Shown piece after piece: positions 1-5,878 of a stretch of 6,887 nt of DNA; the stretch's first letter is position 1, and every line of letters begins with the position of its first letter. The notes below the pieces were generated by a model. It was not told the DNA's origin, ran no database searches, and saw only the letters and a list, made by a program, of their open reading frames with translations. This DNA is from JANQPC01 sp039208375 (lineage in GTDB: Bacteria > Pseudomonadota > Alphaproteobacteria > Rhodobacterales > Rhodobacteraceae). A program made the position numbers and the translations under genes. Location of the stretch: contig JBCCRC010000110.1 of NCBI GenBank assembly GCA_039208375.1, positions 1 to 6,887 of the forward strand. Direction: 5' to 3'.

Positions 1-924
1 AATAATCGAAATCCATGATCGCCTCGCGCATATGCTCGCCGCGGATGCAGGGCACTGAGGATCCGCCGGGGATCACCGCCTTGAGGTTATCCCATCCGCC
101 GCGAATGCCGCCGCAATGGCGGTCGATCAGTTCCTCGAAGGTAATCGACATCGCCTCTTCCACCACGCAGGGGTTGTTCACATGGCCCGAGATGGCGAAG
201 AGCTTGGTGCCGGCATTGTTAGGGCGCCCGAAGGACGAAAACCATTCCGGCCCGCGCCGGAGGATCGTTGGCACCACCGCTATAGATTCAACGTTATTGA
301 CCGTCGTCGGGCACCCATAGAGGCCCGCGCCCGCCGGAAACGGCGGCTTCATCCGTGGCATGCCTTTTTTGCCCTCAAGGCTTTCGAGGAGCGGGTTTCC
401 TCACCGCAGATGTACGCGCCCGCGCCGTGGTGCAGATAGATCTCAAAATCCCAGCCAGATCCGGCCGCATTCCGACCCACGAGCCCGGCATCGTAGGCTT
501 CATCGATCGCGGCCTGAAGCGCCTCTTTTTCACGGATGTACTCGCCGCGGATGTAGATGTAGCAGGCGTGCGCGCCCATCGCGAAGCTCGCGATCAGGCA
601 GCCTTCGATCAGGGTGTGCGGATCGTGGCGCATGATCTCGCGGTCCTTGCAGGTGCCCGGCTCCGATTCATCAGCGTTGACGACCAGATAGGCGGGCCGG
701 CCATCACTTTCCTTCGGCATGAAGGACCACTTTAGGCCCGTCGGGAATCCTGCCCCGCCGCGGCCGCGGAGGCCGCTCGCCTTCATCTGATCGACGATCC
801 AGTCACGACCCTTCGCGATCAGGCCGGCGGTACCATCCCAATGGCCGCGCGCCTTGGCGCCAGCGAGCGTGCGCTCATCCATCCCGTAGATATTAGTGAA
901 GATGCGATCTTCGTCTTTCAGCAT
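1..924 (-). CDS. nuoF: NADH-quinone oxidoreductase subunit F (NuoF, 51-kDa), frameshifted and truncated by window edge
   Basis: NuoF binds NADH and FMN and carries 4Fe-4S cluster N3, the electron entry point of complex I. GLRGRGGAGFPTG (residues 51-63) and NADESEPGTCKDREI (83-97) are the nucleotide and FMN-binding segments; GAGAYICGEET is at 167-177. After Thr177 the frame breaks: as read, the protein would end at 191 residues with a nonsense tail and a TGA at 349-351. Adding one base at about 391-395 restores the expected ALLESLEGKKGMPRMKPP and an open frame to base 1 (GCPTTVNNVESIAVVPTILRR, FSSFGRPNNAGTKLFAISGH and so on, abbreviated). About 308 of roughly 430 codons are present; the N3 cysteines lie beyond the window. 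The ATG at 924 has GAGG (936-939) 11 bases upstream. The break could be a sequencing error or a real inactivating mutation; error is more likely because the downstream frame is fully conserved. Confidence 0.93.
391..395 (-). other. Frameshift site in nuoF (one base missing)
   Basis: On the plus strand the bases read GAGCGGGTTTCC where the family protein requires GAGCGCGGTTTCC, that is, codons ACC GCG CTC CTC on the minus strand. Loss of a single base in this GC-rich run turns GEETALLESLEG into GEETRSSKALRA and leads to a stop at 349-351. Confidence 0.85.
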
Positions 925-962
925 GTCTGCTCAATCCTCGGCAGCCGCGTTGCGTTCAACGG

Positions 963-1187
963 TCAGTCGCGGCGCTTTTTCCAAATCTGCCAGCTCACCG
1001 CGAGGCTCCAGCCGAAAGCTGCGAGGGCGGCCATGTCGAAGAGGAACACATAGCGGGTTTCCCAACCCATCTGGCCCCCAAGCCATTGGGCGGCCATCCA
1101 AAGGATCATGGTGGTGGCGATTACGAGGGCCACCAGACGCGCTTGCCGGGCCAACGCCCTGTCGTCTTCGTTATTGTTCAGTGTCAT
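963..1187 (-). CDS. DUF5337-like two-helix membrane protein in the nuo operon
   Basis: A 74-residue protein starting MTLNNNEDDRALARQAR. It has a charged N-terminal segment (1-17), two membrane helices (about 18-36 and 46-67) joined by GGQMGWETRY, and a basic WQIWKKRRD tail. I recognise it as the DUF5337 type, a small protein usually found inside Rhodobacteraceae nuo clusters; its function is unknown. The ATG at 1187 is preferred because AGGTG (1194-1198) lies 6 bases upstream and the charged start is typical of the family. A longer in-frame ATG at 1271 lacks a ribosome site and adds an Arg-rich stretch of poor quality. nuoF begins 38 bp after its TGA. An accessory role in complex I assembly or stability is inferred only from its constant neighbours. 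Confidence 0.88.
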   Translation of the reverse strand: MTLNNNEDDRALARQARLVALVIATTMILWMAAQWLGGQMGWETRYVFLFDMAALAAFGWSLAVSWQIWKKRRD

Positions 1188-1310
1188 GCCCTGCACCTGT
1201 GCCGCGCATGGCGTGCGCCGCGTTCGCTGGACAGCCCAATTCAGCCGTCTCCACACATTAGCGGATCGCATTAGGAGAGGCCCTGCGACCCTTTTCCTTA
1301 GTTCCCTTGC

Positions 1311-1353
1311 AGAGCCCCTTCGGCAGCGCGTGGCTCATGCGCCGCCGGGCTCT
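1311..1353 (-). other. Strong RNA hairpin just after the HhH gene
   Basis: An inverted repeat lies 3 bases past the TGA at 1357. Outer arms AGAGCC (1311-1316) and GGCTCT (1348-1353) enclose inner 9-bp arms (1321-1329 and 1339-1347) with a 4-base bulge and a 9-base loop. The single inner mismatch becomes a G-U pair in the minus-strand transcript. No U-tract follows in the direction of transcription, so it does not look like an intrinsic terminator. It could be an mRNA processing or stabilising stem. The rest of the 169-bp gap (1188-1356) shows no convincing gene. Confidence 0.5.
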
Positions 1354-1356
1354 TGG

Positions 1357-2040
1357 TCAGTAGACTTCGCCCTTATCAACCTTCTGTGAAAACTCAGTTT
1401 CACCACCCGAGGCCAGCAGGCTGGCCTGTTCCACCCAGTTGTCGCGGCTCACACGGCCCTTGAAACCTTCGAGGTTGTCGTCAACCCAAGCCACTTCCGA
1501 CGCCGACCAGGCCGCGATTTGATCATAGTGGTAAAAACCCATGCGGTGCAGCATCGCTTCGAGTTTCGGGCCGACGCCCTTGATCTTCTTCAAGTCATCG
1601 GGGCCACCTTCGCGCGCGCCCTCAAGCGCGGCAGGGCGCTGCGCGTCACCGGTCGGTGCCGCATGATGCTCAGGTTCGTGCGTGGCAATGGGTGCGGGCT
1701 CTGGTGCCGGTTCGGGCGCTGGCGCAGGGGCCACTTCCGGGGCAGGCGCCGGCGCTGCGGCGACGGGCGCCGGTTCGGGCGCGGGCTCTGGTTCAGCCGC
1801 CGGCTCAGGCGCGGGGGCAGAAACAGGTGCTGCCGCCGTCGCTGTTTCGGGCACGTCGGGCCCGCGATGGAAGGCGCGGAAAAGGAAGATCGCCACGGCC
1901 AGGGTGACAAGCGCCGAAAGGAATAGCGCGGGTGAAAACGTGTAGCCGCCGAGCACCATCAATGCGACGAACGCGGTTAATCCGATCCCGCCGGAAATGG
2001 CGAACACAAGCAGCATTGAATTCTGCGTTTGCCTGGACAT
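1357..2040 (-). CDS. Membrane-anchored HhH-domain protein, paralogous to the NuoE C-terminus
   Basis: 227 residues in three parts. Two membrane helices lie at about 9-31 and 36-56 with an FHRG cytoplasmic-type border after helix 2. A low-complexity Ala/Pro/Glu linker follows (about 62-126). A C-terminal helix-hairpin-helix domain (135-218) contains IKGVGPKLEAML and matches the NuoE C-terminus at 66 of 84 positions without gaps. The ATG at 2040 is chosen because GGGAG-type sequence lies about 10 bases upstream (CTCC complement at 2051-2054); the longer in-frame start near 2133 would overlap the nuoE end and prepend an uncharged, unlikely leader to the helices. Families like this are often labelled NuoE-like or 5' DNA nuclease-like, but no catalytic residues are evident. 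It would hold at the membrane the same domain that NuoE carries at the tip, so tethering, assembly or heterodimerisation is an attractive inference. Confidence 0.9.
   Translation of the reverse strand: MSRQTQNSMLLVFAISGGIGLTAFVALMVLGGYTFSPALFLSALVTLAVAIFLFRAFHRGPDVPETATAAAPVSAPAPEPAAEPEPAPEPAPVAAAPAPAPEVAPAPAPEPAPEPAPIATHEPEHHAAPTGDAQRPAALEGAREGGPDDLKKIKGVGPKLEAMLHRMGFYHYDQIAAWSASEVAWVDDNLEGFKGRVSRDNWVEQASLLASGGETEFSQKVDKGEVY
1387..1638 (-). repeat. HhH domain-coding repeat, copy 2 (in membrane protein)
   Basis: Encodes residues 135-218 (RPAALE to GGETEFS). It aligns without gaps to the NuoE segment coded by 2105-2356, with 66 of 84 residues identical by hand count. Many third codon positions differ, so the duplication looks old and kept by selection on the protein. 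Confidence 0.9.
1684..1857 (-). repeat. Low-complexity Ala-Pro/Glu-Pro coding repeat
   Basis: The linker of the membrane-anchored HhH protein (about residues 62-119) is built from irregular AP, EP and PAPEP units encoded by GC-rich, near-repetitive codons. It is probably an extended, flexible spacer between membrane and domain. Such tracts vary in length between strains and can attract sequencing or assembly errors, but the frame is open throughout here. Confidence 0.8.
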
Positions 2041-2086
2041 CGTTTTCTCTCTCCCTGTCTTCAGCGGTTTTGAGTGACACCACACG

Positions 2087-3169
2087 CTAGCTTTTAGCGC
2101 GCTTTGAGAACGGTGTCTCTCCCCCTGTTGCAAGGATTTTTGCTTGTTCTACCCAGACATCGCGGCTGACGCGCCCCTTAAAGCCCTCAAGGTTTTGGTC
2201 AACCCAGGCAACCTCCTCGGCGGACCAGGCCGCAATCTGGTCAAAATGGAAGAAGCCAAGTTCGTTGAGGAGCGCTTCAAGCTTAGGGCCAACGCCCTTT
2301 ATGAGCTTGAGATCGTCTGCTTCGCCGTCCCGCGCAGCCTCAAGCGCTGCCGGCCGCGTTCCGGGGCTTTGAGGGGCGGGCGCCTCGGCGACCGCCGGAA
2401 TGGGCGCCTCCACAACCTGCGTGGCTGATTGGGGCGCGGAGGACGGCTGCTTGGCGCCCGGTCCCCCCGCCCACGGTGCAACCAGCGGCACCTCGGTGCC
2501 ATCTATTCGCTTAACCGTATCGCCGATCGCTTCTGCCAACGCGGCTGATGCATTGTGGGCCGGGCGGCCCTCGGCATAACCGGCGAGCGATGTGAGACCG
2601 GAGGCCGGCTCGGCCGCATAGCGGCCATTCTGGGGGCCAGGTGTGGGCACTGTGCCTGATCCGAGCGCATCGATGATCTCGCCCAGCCGATCCGCCGTTA
2701 GGTCTTCATAATAGTCTTTCCCGATCTGGGCCATCGGCGCGTTGGCGCAAGCACCGAGGCATTCTACCTCTTCCCACGAAAACCGGCCATCGGCACTCAC
2801 CTCATGGGCCCGTGGCGCGATCTTTTCACGGCACACGTCCACAAGATCTTCCGCCCCGCAGATCATGCAGGAGGTCGTGCCGCAGACCTGAATATGCGCA
2901 ACACTGCCAACGGGTTGTAGTTGGAACATGAAGTAGAATGAGGCCACTTCGAGGGCGCGGATATAGGCGAGCCCCAGCATTTCGGCCACTGCCTCGATCG
3001 CCGGGCGGGTGAGCCAGCCCTCCTGCTCCTGCGCGCGCCACAGAAGCGGGATGATCGCGCTGGCCTGACGGCCTTCGGGATATTTGGTGATCTGCGCCTC
3101 CGCCCAGGCCTGATTGGCGGGCGTGAAGGCGAAGCTTTCGGGTTGTTCGGGGTGCAGGCGTCTCAGCAT
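2087..3169 (-). CDS. nuoE: NADH-quinone oxidoreductase subunit E (NuoE, 24-kDa) with C-terminal HhH-domain extension
   Basis: NuoE carries 2Fe-2S cluster N1a beside the FMN site of NuoF in the NADH-oxidising tip. The core covers about residues 1-170, with the expected ligands Cys96 and Cys101 (CGTTSC) and Cys137 and Cys141 (CLGAC). The protein is 360 residues, roughly twice the usual NuoE. A Pro/Ala/Gly-rich linker (about 172-271) contains a moderately conserved-looking VKRIDGTEVPLVAPW segment (219-233). Residues 272-355 form a helix-hairpin-helix domain with IKGVGPKLEALL. Related predicted 5' DNA nuclease-like (H3TH, COG3743-type) domains are often named this way, but DNA activity is unproven here. 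Long NuoE forms are known in Rhodobacter-type bacteria. The ATG at 3169 is preceded only by a weak GAG, so translation may depend on upstream genes. The same domain recurs in the next gene. The TAG stop is 46 bp before that gene. Confidence 0.96.
   Translation of the reverse strand: MLRRLHPEQPESFAFTPANQAWAEAQITKYPEGRQASAIIPLLWRAQEQEGWLTRPAIEAVAEMLGLAYIRALEVASFYFMFQLQPVGSVAHIQVCGTTSCMICGAEDLVDVCREKIAPRAHEVSADGRFSWEEVECLGACANAPMAQIGKDYYEDLTADRLGEIIDALGSGTVPTPGPQNGRYAAEPASGLTSLAGYAEGRPAHNASAALAEAIGDTVKRIDGTEVPLVAPWAGGPGAKQPSSAPQSATQVVEAPIPAVAEAPAPQSPGTRPAALEAARDGEADDLKLIKGVGPKLEALLNELGFFHFDQIAAWSAEEVAWVDQNLEGFKGRVSRDVWVEQAKILATGGETPFSKRAKS
2105..2356 (-). repeat. HhH domain-coding repeat, copy 1 (in nuoE)
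   Basis: Encodes NuoE residues 272-355 (RPAALE to GGETPFS), the partner of the copy at 1387-1638. Shared core segments include IKGVGPKLEA, DQIAAWSA and NLEGFKGRVSRD. The domain boundary starts exactly at RPAALE in both proteins, after unrelated linkers. Confidence 0.9.
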
Positions 3170-3224
3170 TACTCGGTCTCGGTTAGAGTCGTTACATCAC
3201 GCCGCGGTCGACGGCAGGCGCGGA

Positions 3225-3605
3225 TCACTCCAGCATTTCTCCGTTGAAGACATCTGGCCCAATCGAAAAATCGGCATCGACCATCTTGCAAGAGGACGTC
3301 TTCTGCGTTGTGAGCGACGCCGCATAGGTGCAACATAAGGCCTTCTCGCCTGTTGTTGGATTGCGCAGCATCGCAAATGACGCGGCTCCAGCCATGCCAA
3401 GCGTCTGCGGTTCACACATTGGTGGTTGGCGGACAAACGCGGCGCCCACATACTCCCAACCCTGGCTCTCAAGCGAAATGCGCGTGACCCCTGGCGTACC
3501 ATCCAGGAAACGGTTCGAAGGGGCCGCGCCTTGCGGATCGTCAAATACGCTCGGCTGGCACCCCATCACAGCTGCAAGCACCACAGTCAATGCGAGCTTC
3601 TTCAT
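3225..3605 (-). CDS. Predicted lipoprotein of unknown function, translationally coupled to nuoD
   Basis: No family recognised. The 126-residue product begins MKKLALTVVLAAVMGC, a short lipoprotein signal peptide with lipobox VMGC; Cys16 would be the lipidated residue after signal peptidase II cleavage. Gln at +2 is not an inner-membrane retention signal by the E. coli rule, so it is probably periplasmic-facing. The mature part (about 110 residues) has Cys64, Cys91, Cys92 and Cys106, which could form disulfides or bind a metal. Translation looks efficient: GGGGAG (3614-3619) sits 8 bases before the ATG, and that ATG overlaps the nuoD stop as ATGA. nuoE follows after 55 bp. Complex I itself is cytoplasmic and membrane-bound, so an exported lipoprotein tied to nuoD is unexpected; an assembly or envelope role is possible but is inference. 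The rest of the sequence gives no clue to function. Confidence 0.85.
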   Translation of the reverse strand: MKKLALTVVLAAVMGCQPSVFDDPQGAAPSNRFLDGTPGVTRISLESQGWEYVGAAFVRQPPMCEPQTLGMAGAASFAMLRNPTTGEKALCCTYAASLTTQKTSSCKMVDADFSIGPDVFNGEMLE

Positions 3606-4819
3606 CTATCAATCTCCCCAAAGACAACATCCATCGTGCCGATGATGGCGGCCACGTCAGCGAGCTGGTGCCCCTTGGCGACGTGATCCATCGCCTGGAG
3701 GTGCAGGAAGCCCGGCGCGCGGAGTTTGGCCCGGTAGGGGCGGTTCGTGCCATCGGCCACGAGATAAACGCCGAACTCGCCCTTCGGCGCCTCGACGGCG
3801 GCGTAGACCTCGCCCTCGGGCACGTGGAAGCCTTCGGTGTAGAGCTTGAAGTGGTGGATCAGCGCCTCCATCGAGGTCTTCATCTCGCCCCGCGGCGGCG
3901 GGGTGATCTTGCCGCGGGCCAGCACATCGCCCTGCCCCTCCGGCGCGCGCAGCTTCTCACAGGCCTGTTTGATGATCTTGAGGCTTTCGCGCATCTCCTG
4001 CATCCGCACGAGGTAGCGATCGTAGCAATCGCCGTTCTTGCCGACAGGGATCAGGAAATCGAACTCATCGTAGCATTCATAGGGCTGGGCGCGGCGTAGA
4101 TCCCAGGCGAGGCCCGAGCCGCGCACCATCACGCCCGAAAAACCCCATTCCAGGATCTCTTGCTCGGTCACCACCCCAATATCTGCGTTGCGCTGCTTGA
4201 AGATGCGGTTCTCCGTCAGCAGCCCGTCGATATCTTCGAGAACCTTTGGAAACTCGTCCGCCCAGGTATCGATATCATCGATCAGGTCAGGCGGCAGATC
4301 CTGATGCACGCCGCCGGGGCGAAAATAGGCCGCGTGCAGCCGGGCACCGCAGGCGCGCTCATAGAACACCATAAGCTTCTCACGCTCTTCAAAACCCCAG
4401 AGCGGGGGCGTGAGCGCACCCACATCCATTGCCTGAGTGGTGACGTTGAGAAGGTGGTTCAGGATGCGCCCGATCTCGGAATAAAGCACCCGGATCAGGG
4501 AAGCACGGCGCGGTACCTGCACGCCCGTGAGCTTTTCGATAGCCAGGCACCAGGCATGTTCCTGGTTCATCGGCGCAACGTAATCGAGTCGGTCGAAATA
4601 GGGCAGGTTCTGCAGGTAGGTGCGGCTTTCCATCAGCTTTTCGGTGCCGCGGTGGAGCAGCCCGATATGGGGATCGCAGCGTTCCACAATCTCCCCATCC
4701 AGCTCAAGCACTAGCCGTAGAACACCATGGGCTGCAGGATGTTGCGGGCCGAAGTTGATGTTGAAGTTTCGGATTTTCTGCTCGCCGGTGAGCGCGTCTT
4801 CGAAATTCGAGCCGTCCAT
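3602..4819 (-). CDS. nuoD: NADH-quinone oxidoreductase subunit D (NuoD, 49-kDa subunit)
   Basis: NuoD forms most of the ubiquinone-binding pocket of complex I next to cluster N2 and descends from [NiFe]-hydrogenase large subunits. The 405 residues are full length and uninterrupted. FGPQHPAAHGVLR lies at about residues 23-35 and HIGLLHRGTEK at 51-61. His31 and Tyr80 (in YFDRLDY) have the same 49-residue spacing as the mammalian His59/Tyr108 quinone head-group ligands, so the pocket looks intact. The C-terminus has the conserved GEFGVYLVADG and APGFLHLQAMD segments. An AAGGTG ribosome site (4827-4832) lies 7 bases before the ATG and spans the 3' end of the sulfotransferase gene, implying coupling to it. 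The TGA stop overlaps the next ATG by four bases (ATGA, 3602-3605). Identification is very secure. Confidence 0.98.
   Translation of the reverse strand: MDGSNFEDALTGEQKIRNFNINFGPQHPAAHGVLRLVLELDGEIVERCDPHIGLLHRGTEKLMESRTYLQNLPYFDRLDYVAPMNQEHAWCLAIEKLTGVQVPRRASLIRVLYSEIGRILNHLLNVTTQAMDVGALTPPLWGFEEREKLMVFYERACGARLHAAYFRPGGVHQDLPPDLIDDIDTWADEFPKVLEDIDGLLTENRIFKQRNADIGVVTEQEILEWGFSGVMVRGSGLAWDLRRAQPYECYDEFDFLIPVGKNGDCYDRYLVRMQEMRESLKIIKQACEKLRAPEGQGDVLARGKITPPPRGEMKTSMEALIHHFKLYTEGFHVPEGEVYAAVEAPKGEFGVYLVADGTNRPYRAKLRAPGFLHLQAMDHVAKGHQLADVAAIIGTMDVVFGEIDR
3614..3619 (-). promoter_or_regulatory. GGGGAG ribosome binding site of the lipoprotein gene
   Basis: Strong Shine-Dalgarno-like GGGGAG inside the end of nuoD, 8 bases before the ATG at 3605. 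Together with the ATGA overlap it fixes the lipoprotein start. Confidence 0.65.
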
Positions 4820-4823
4820 AATC

Positions 4824-5699
4824 TCACACCTTCGCTAGCGTTGGCTGCCAGCGGGGATGGAGTTGGCCCATCACCCGGCCGACATGTTCGTATTGAGCAT
4901 CGAGCCAGACGCGCGCCTCCGCGCGCTGCTCGGGCCGCATTTCAAGGGTTTGGCCCCCATGCACCACCTCTTGCGGCGCAGGGATCGGCGCAATCCCGAG
5001 AAACGTACAGATTTGCGAAAGCCCGGGGCCTTCGAACAAATCCTCATAATAACTTAGGTGCCGACGGGACGGGGCCACTGCGGCAAAGAGGGCATCTAGC
5101 GCGCGCCGGTAGTCGCACCGGATCTCGATTTGATCCTCCTTCCCCGCCAGCGTCCGCCGGAAGATGGTATCAGCACGCGCGCGGGTCAGAACCCGGTCAG
5201 GCGCCCGGCGCACGGCCATCATGCGCACATGGCTCCAAAGCCGGTCCACTGGATCGCGCAGCAGGTAGACAAAGCGCACATCGGGAGCCATCGCTGCCAT
5301 TTGTGCGAGCCGCTCGCGTGACAATAGTGCATAGGCCGGCGTGACATCGCCGACCACGGCCCGCCGCCCCGCGCCTTCGCGCAAGTAGTTCAAATACGGT
5401 GCGTCCGCGCCGCCCCCGGCGCTCAGCACCGCCAGATATGCATCGTGATCGGCAATCCGCGCCTTTAGGCGGCGGCGCGCGAAGAACCCCGCGCCATCGG
5501 CCTTGCGCAAGAGCCTGTCGCGGGCCGATGTAACCTCGTCAATCCGCCGCGCCGTTTTCCCCGCATCGATCGTGTCGAAATAGTGCAGTTCCTTGATCCC
5601 GCGCAGATGCACCTCCGGGTGCCCCGAAAGCGCGCTGTAGAGCCAGCTCGTGCCAGCCTTGGTGGCGCCAATGCAAAGGAAAATGCGCGGGTCGGCCAT
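4824..5699 (-). CDS. Sulfotransferase family protein (PAPS-dependent type), inserted in the nuo operon
   Basis: A 291-residue cytosolic sulfotransferase, a usual length for bacterial members; the family moves sulfate from PAPS to hydroxyls or amines. The N-terminal strand-loop FLCIGATKAGTSWL (residues 7-20) is the 5'-phosphosulfate loop, with Lys14 at the usual catalytic position. KELHYFD (36-42) resembles the KE-x-x-FF segment of heparan-sulfate/NDST-like enzymes. VVGDVTPAY (115-123) and LLRDPVDRLWSHVRM (146-160, with Arg148 and Ser156) form the 3'-phosphate site. No signal peptide. Acceptor unknown. The start at ATG 5699 is chosen because homology begins there; an in-frame GTG at 5924 would lie inside nuoC and add low-quality Arg-rich sequence. 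The ribosome site is weak, but the upstream stop is 5 bases away, fitting re-initiation. The stop is 4 bases before nuoD, whose ribosome site lies around this stop. The product is Arg/Ala-rich. A complex I role is not established. Confidence 0.9.
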   Translation of the reverse strand: MADPRIFLCIGATKAGTSWLYSALSGHPEVHLRGIKELHYFDTIDAGKTARRIDEVTSARDRLLRKADGAGFFARRRLKARIADHDAYLAVLSAGGGADAPYLNYLREGAGRRAVVGDVTPAYALLSRERLAQMAAMAPDVRFVYLLRDPVDRLWSHVRMMAVRRAPDRVLTRARADTIFRRTLAGKEDQIEIRCDYRRALDALFAAVAPSRRHLSYYEDLFEGPGLSQICTFLGIAPIPAPQEVVHGGQTLEMRPEQRAEARVWLDAQYEHVGRVMGQLHPRWQPTLAKV

Positions 5700-5704
5700 G
5701 GCGG

Positions 5705-5878
5705 TTATTGCACCCGATCCCGGAAAGCCATGATCCAAAGAAGCACGAGCGCGAAGATGGGCACGATGGCAAAAAGTGCCAGCCAGTTCGGCAGGCCGAA
5801 TTTCGGCAGAAGCCGCCAGAACGGTACAGCCACAAGAAGGCCGGTAAGGATCAAGCCCAAAAGGCCGCCGCCGCCCAT
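5705..5878 (-). CDS. Small two-helix membrane protein, 57 aa, between nuoC and the sulfotransferase
   Basis: I do not recognise a named family. The 57-residue product starts MGGGGLLGLI and ends AFRDRVQ. It contains two hydrophobic stretches, at about residues 5-24 and 31-51, separated by a short WRLLPKFGLPNW turn, so it is very likely a two-helix inner-membrane hairpin; the charged FRDR tail follows helix 2. Support for it being real: a GGAGG Shine-Dalgarno (5886-5890) 7 bases before the ATG; a TGATG one-base overlap with the nuoC stop; and a TAA stop only 5 bases before the sulfotransferase ATG, so it fills exactly the space between the two neighbours. By position it could be an accessory or assembly factor of complex I, or a membrane partner of the sulfotransferase; both are inference. 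It is short enough to be missed by usual gene-length cut-offs. Confidence 0.8.
   Translation of the reverse strand: MGGGGLLGLILTGLLVAVPFWRLLPKFGLPNWLALFAIVPIFALVLLWIMAFRDRVQ

Noticed and set aside
1188..1271. Longer start for the DUF5337-like protein at 1271
   Set aside because: No ribosome site before it, atypical Arg-rich addition; ATG 1187 has AGGTG at good spacing and a family-like N-terminus.
1258..1338. 26-codon frame (MSHALPKGL...) in the gap after the HhH gene
   Set aside because: No ribosome site, begins inside the hairpin, in frame with the upstream gene after its stop, and too short to support on sequence alone.
1311..1353. Rho-independent terminator
   Set aside because: The stem is strong but no U-tract follows on the transcribed strand, and operon genes continue just downstream.
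1519..1945. Gly/Arg-rich plus-strand frames opposite the HhH protein linker
   Set aside because: They are complements of the low-complexity Ala-Pro/Glu-Pro coding tract; no start signals and no family features.
2041..2133. Longer start for the membrane HhH protein at 2133
   Set aside because: Would overlap the 3' end of nuoE and place a soluble leader ahead of the first helix; ATG 2040 has a GGGAG-type site.
3590..4714. Long plus-strand open frames opposite nuoD
   Set aside because: GC-rich codon bias of the real gene leaves the complementary strand open; no ribosome sites and no recognisable protein.
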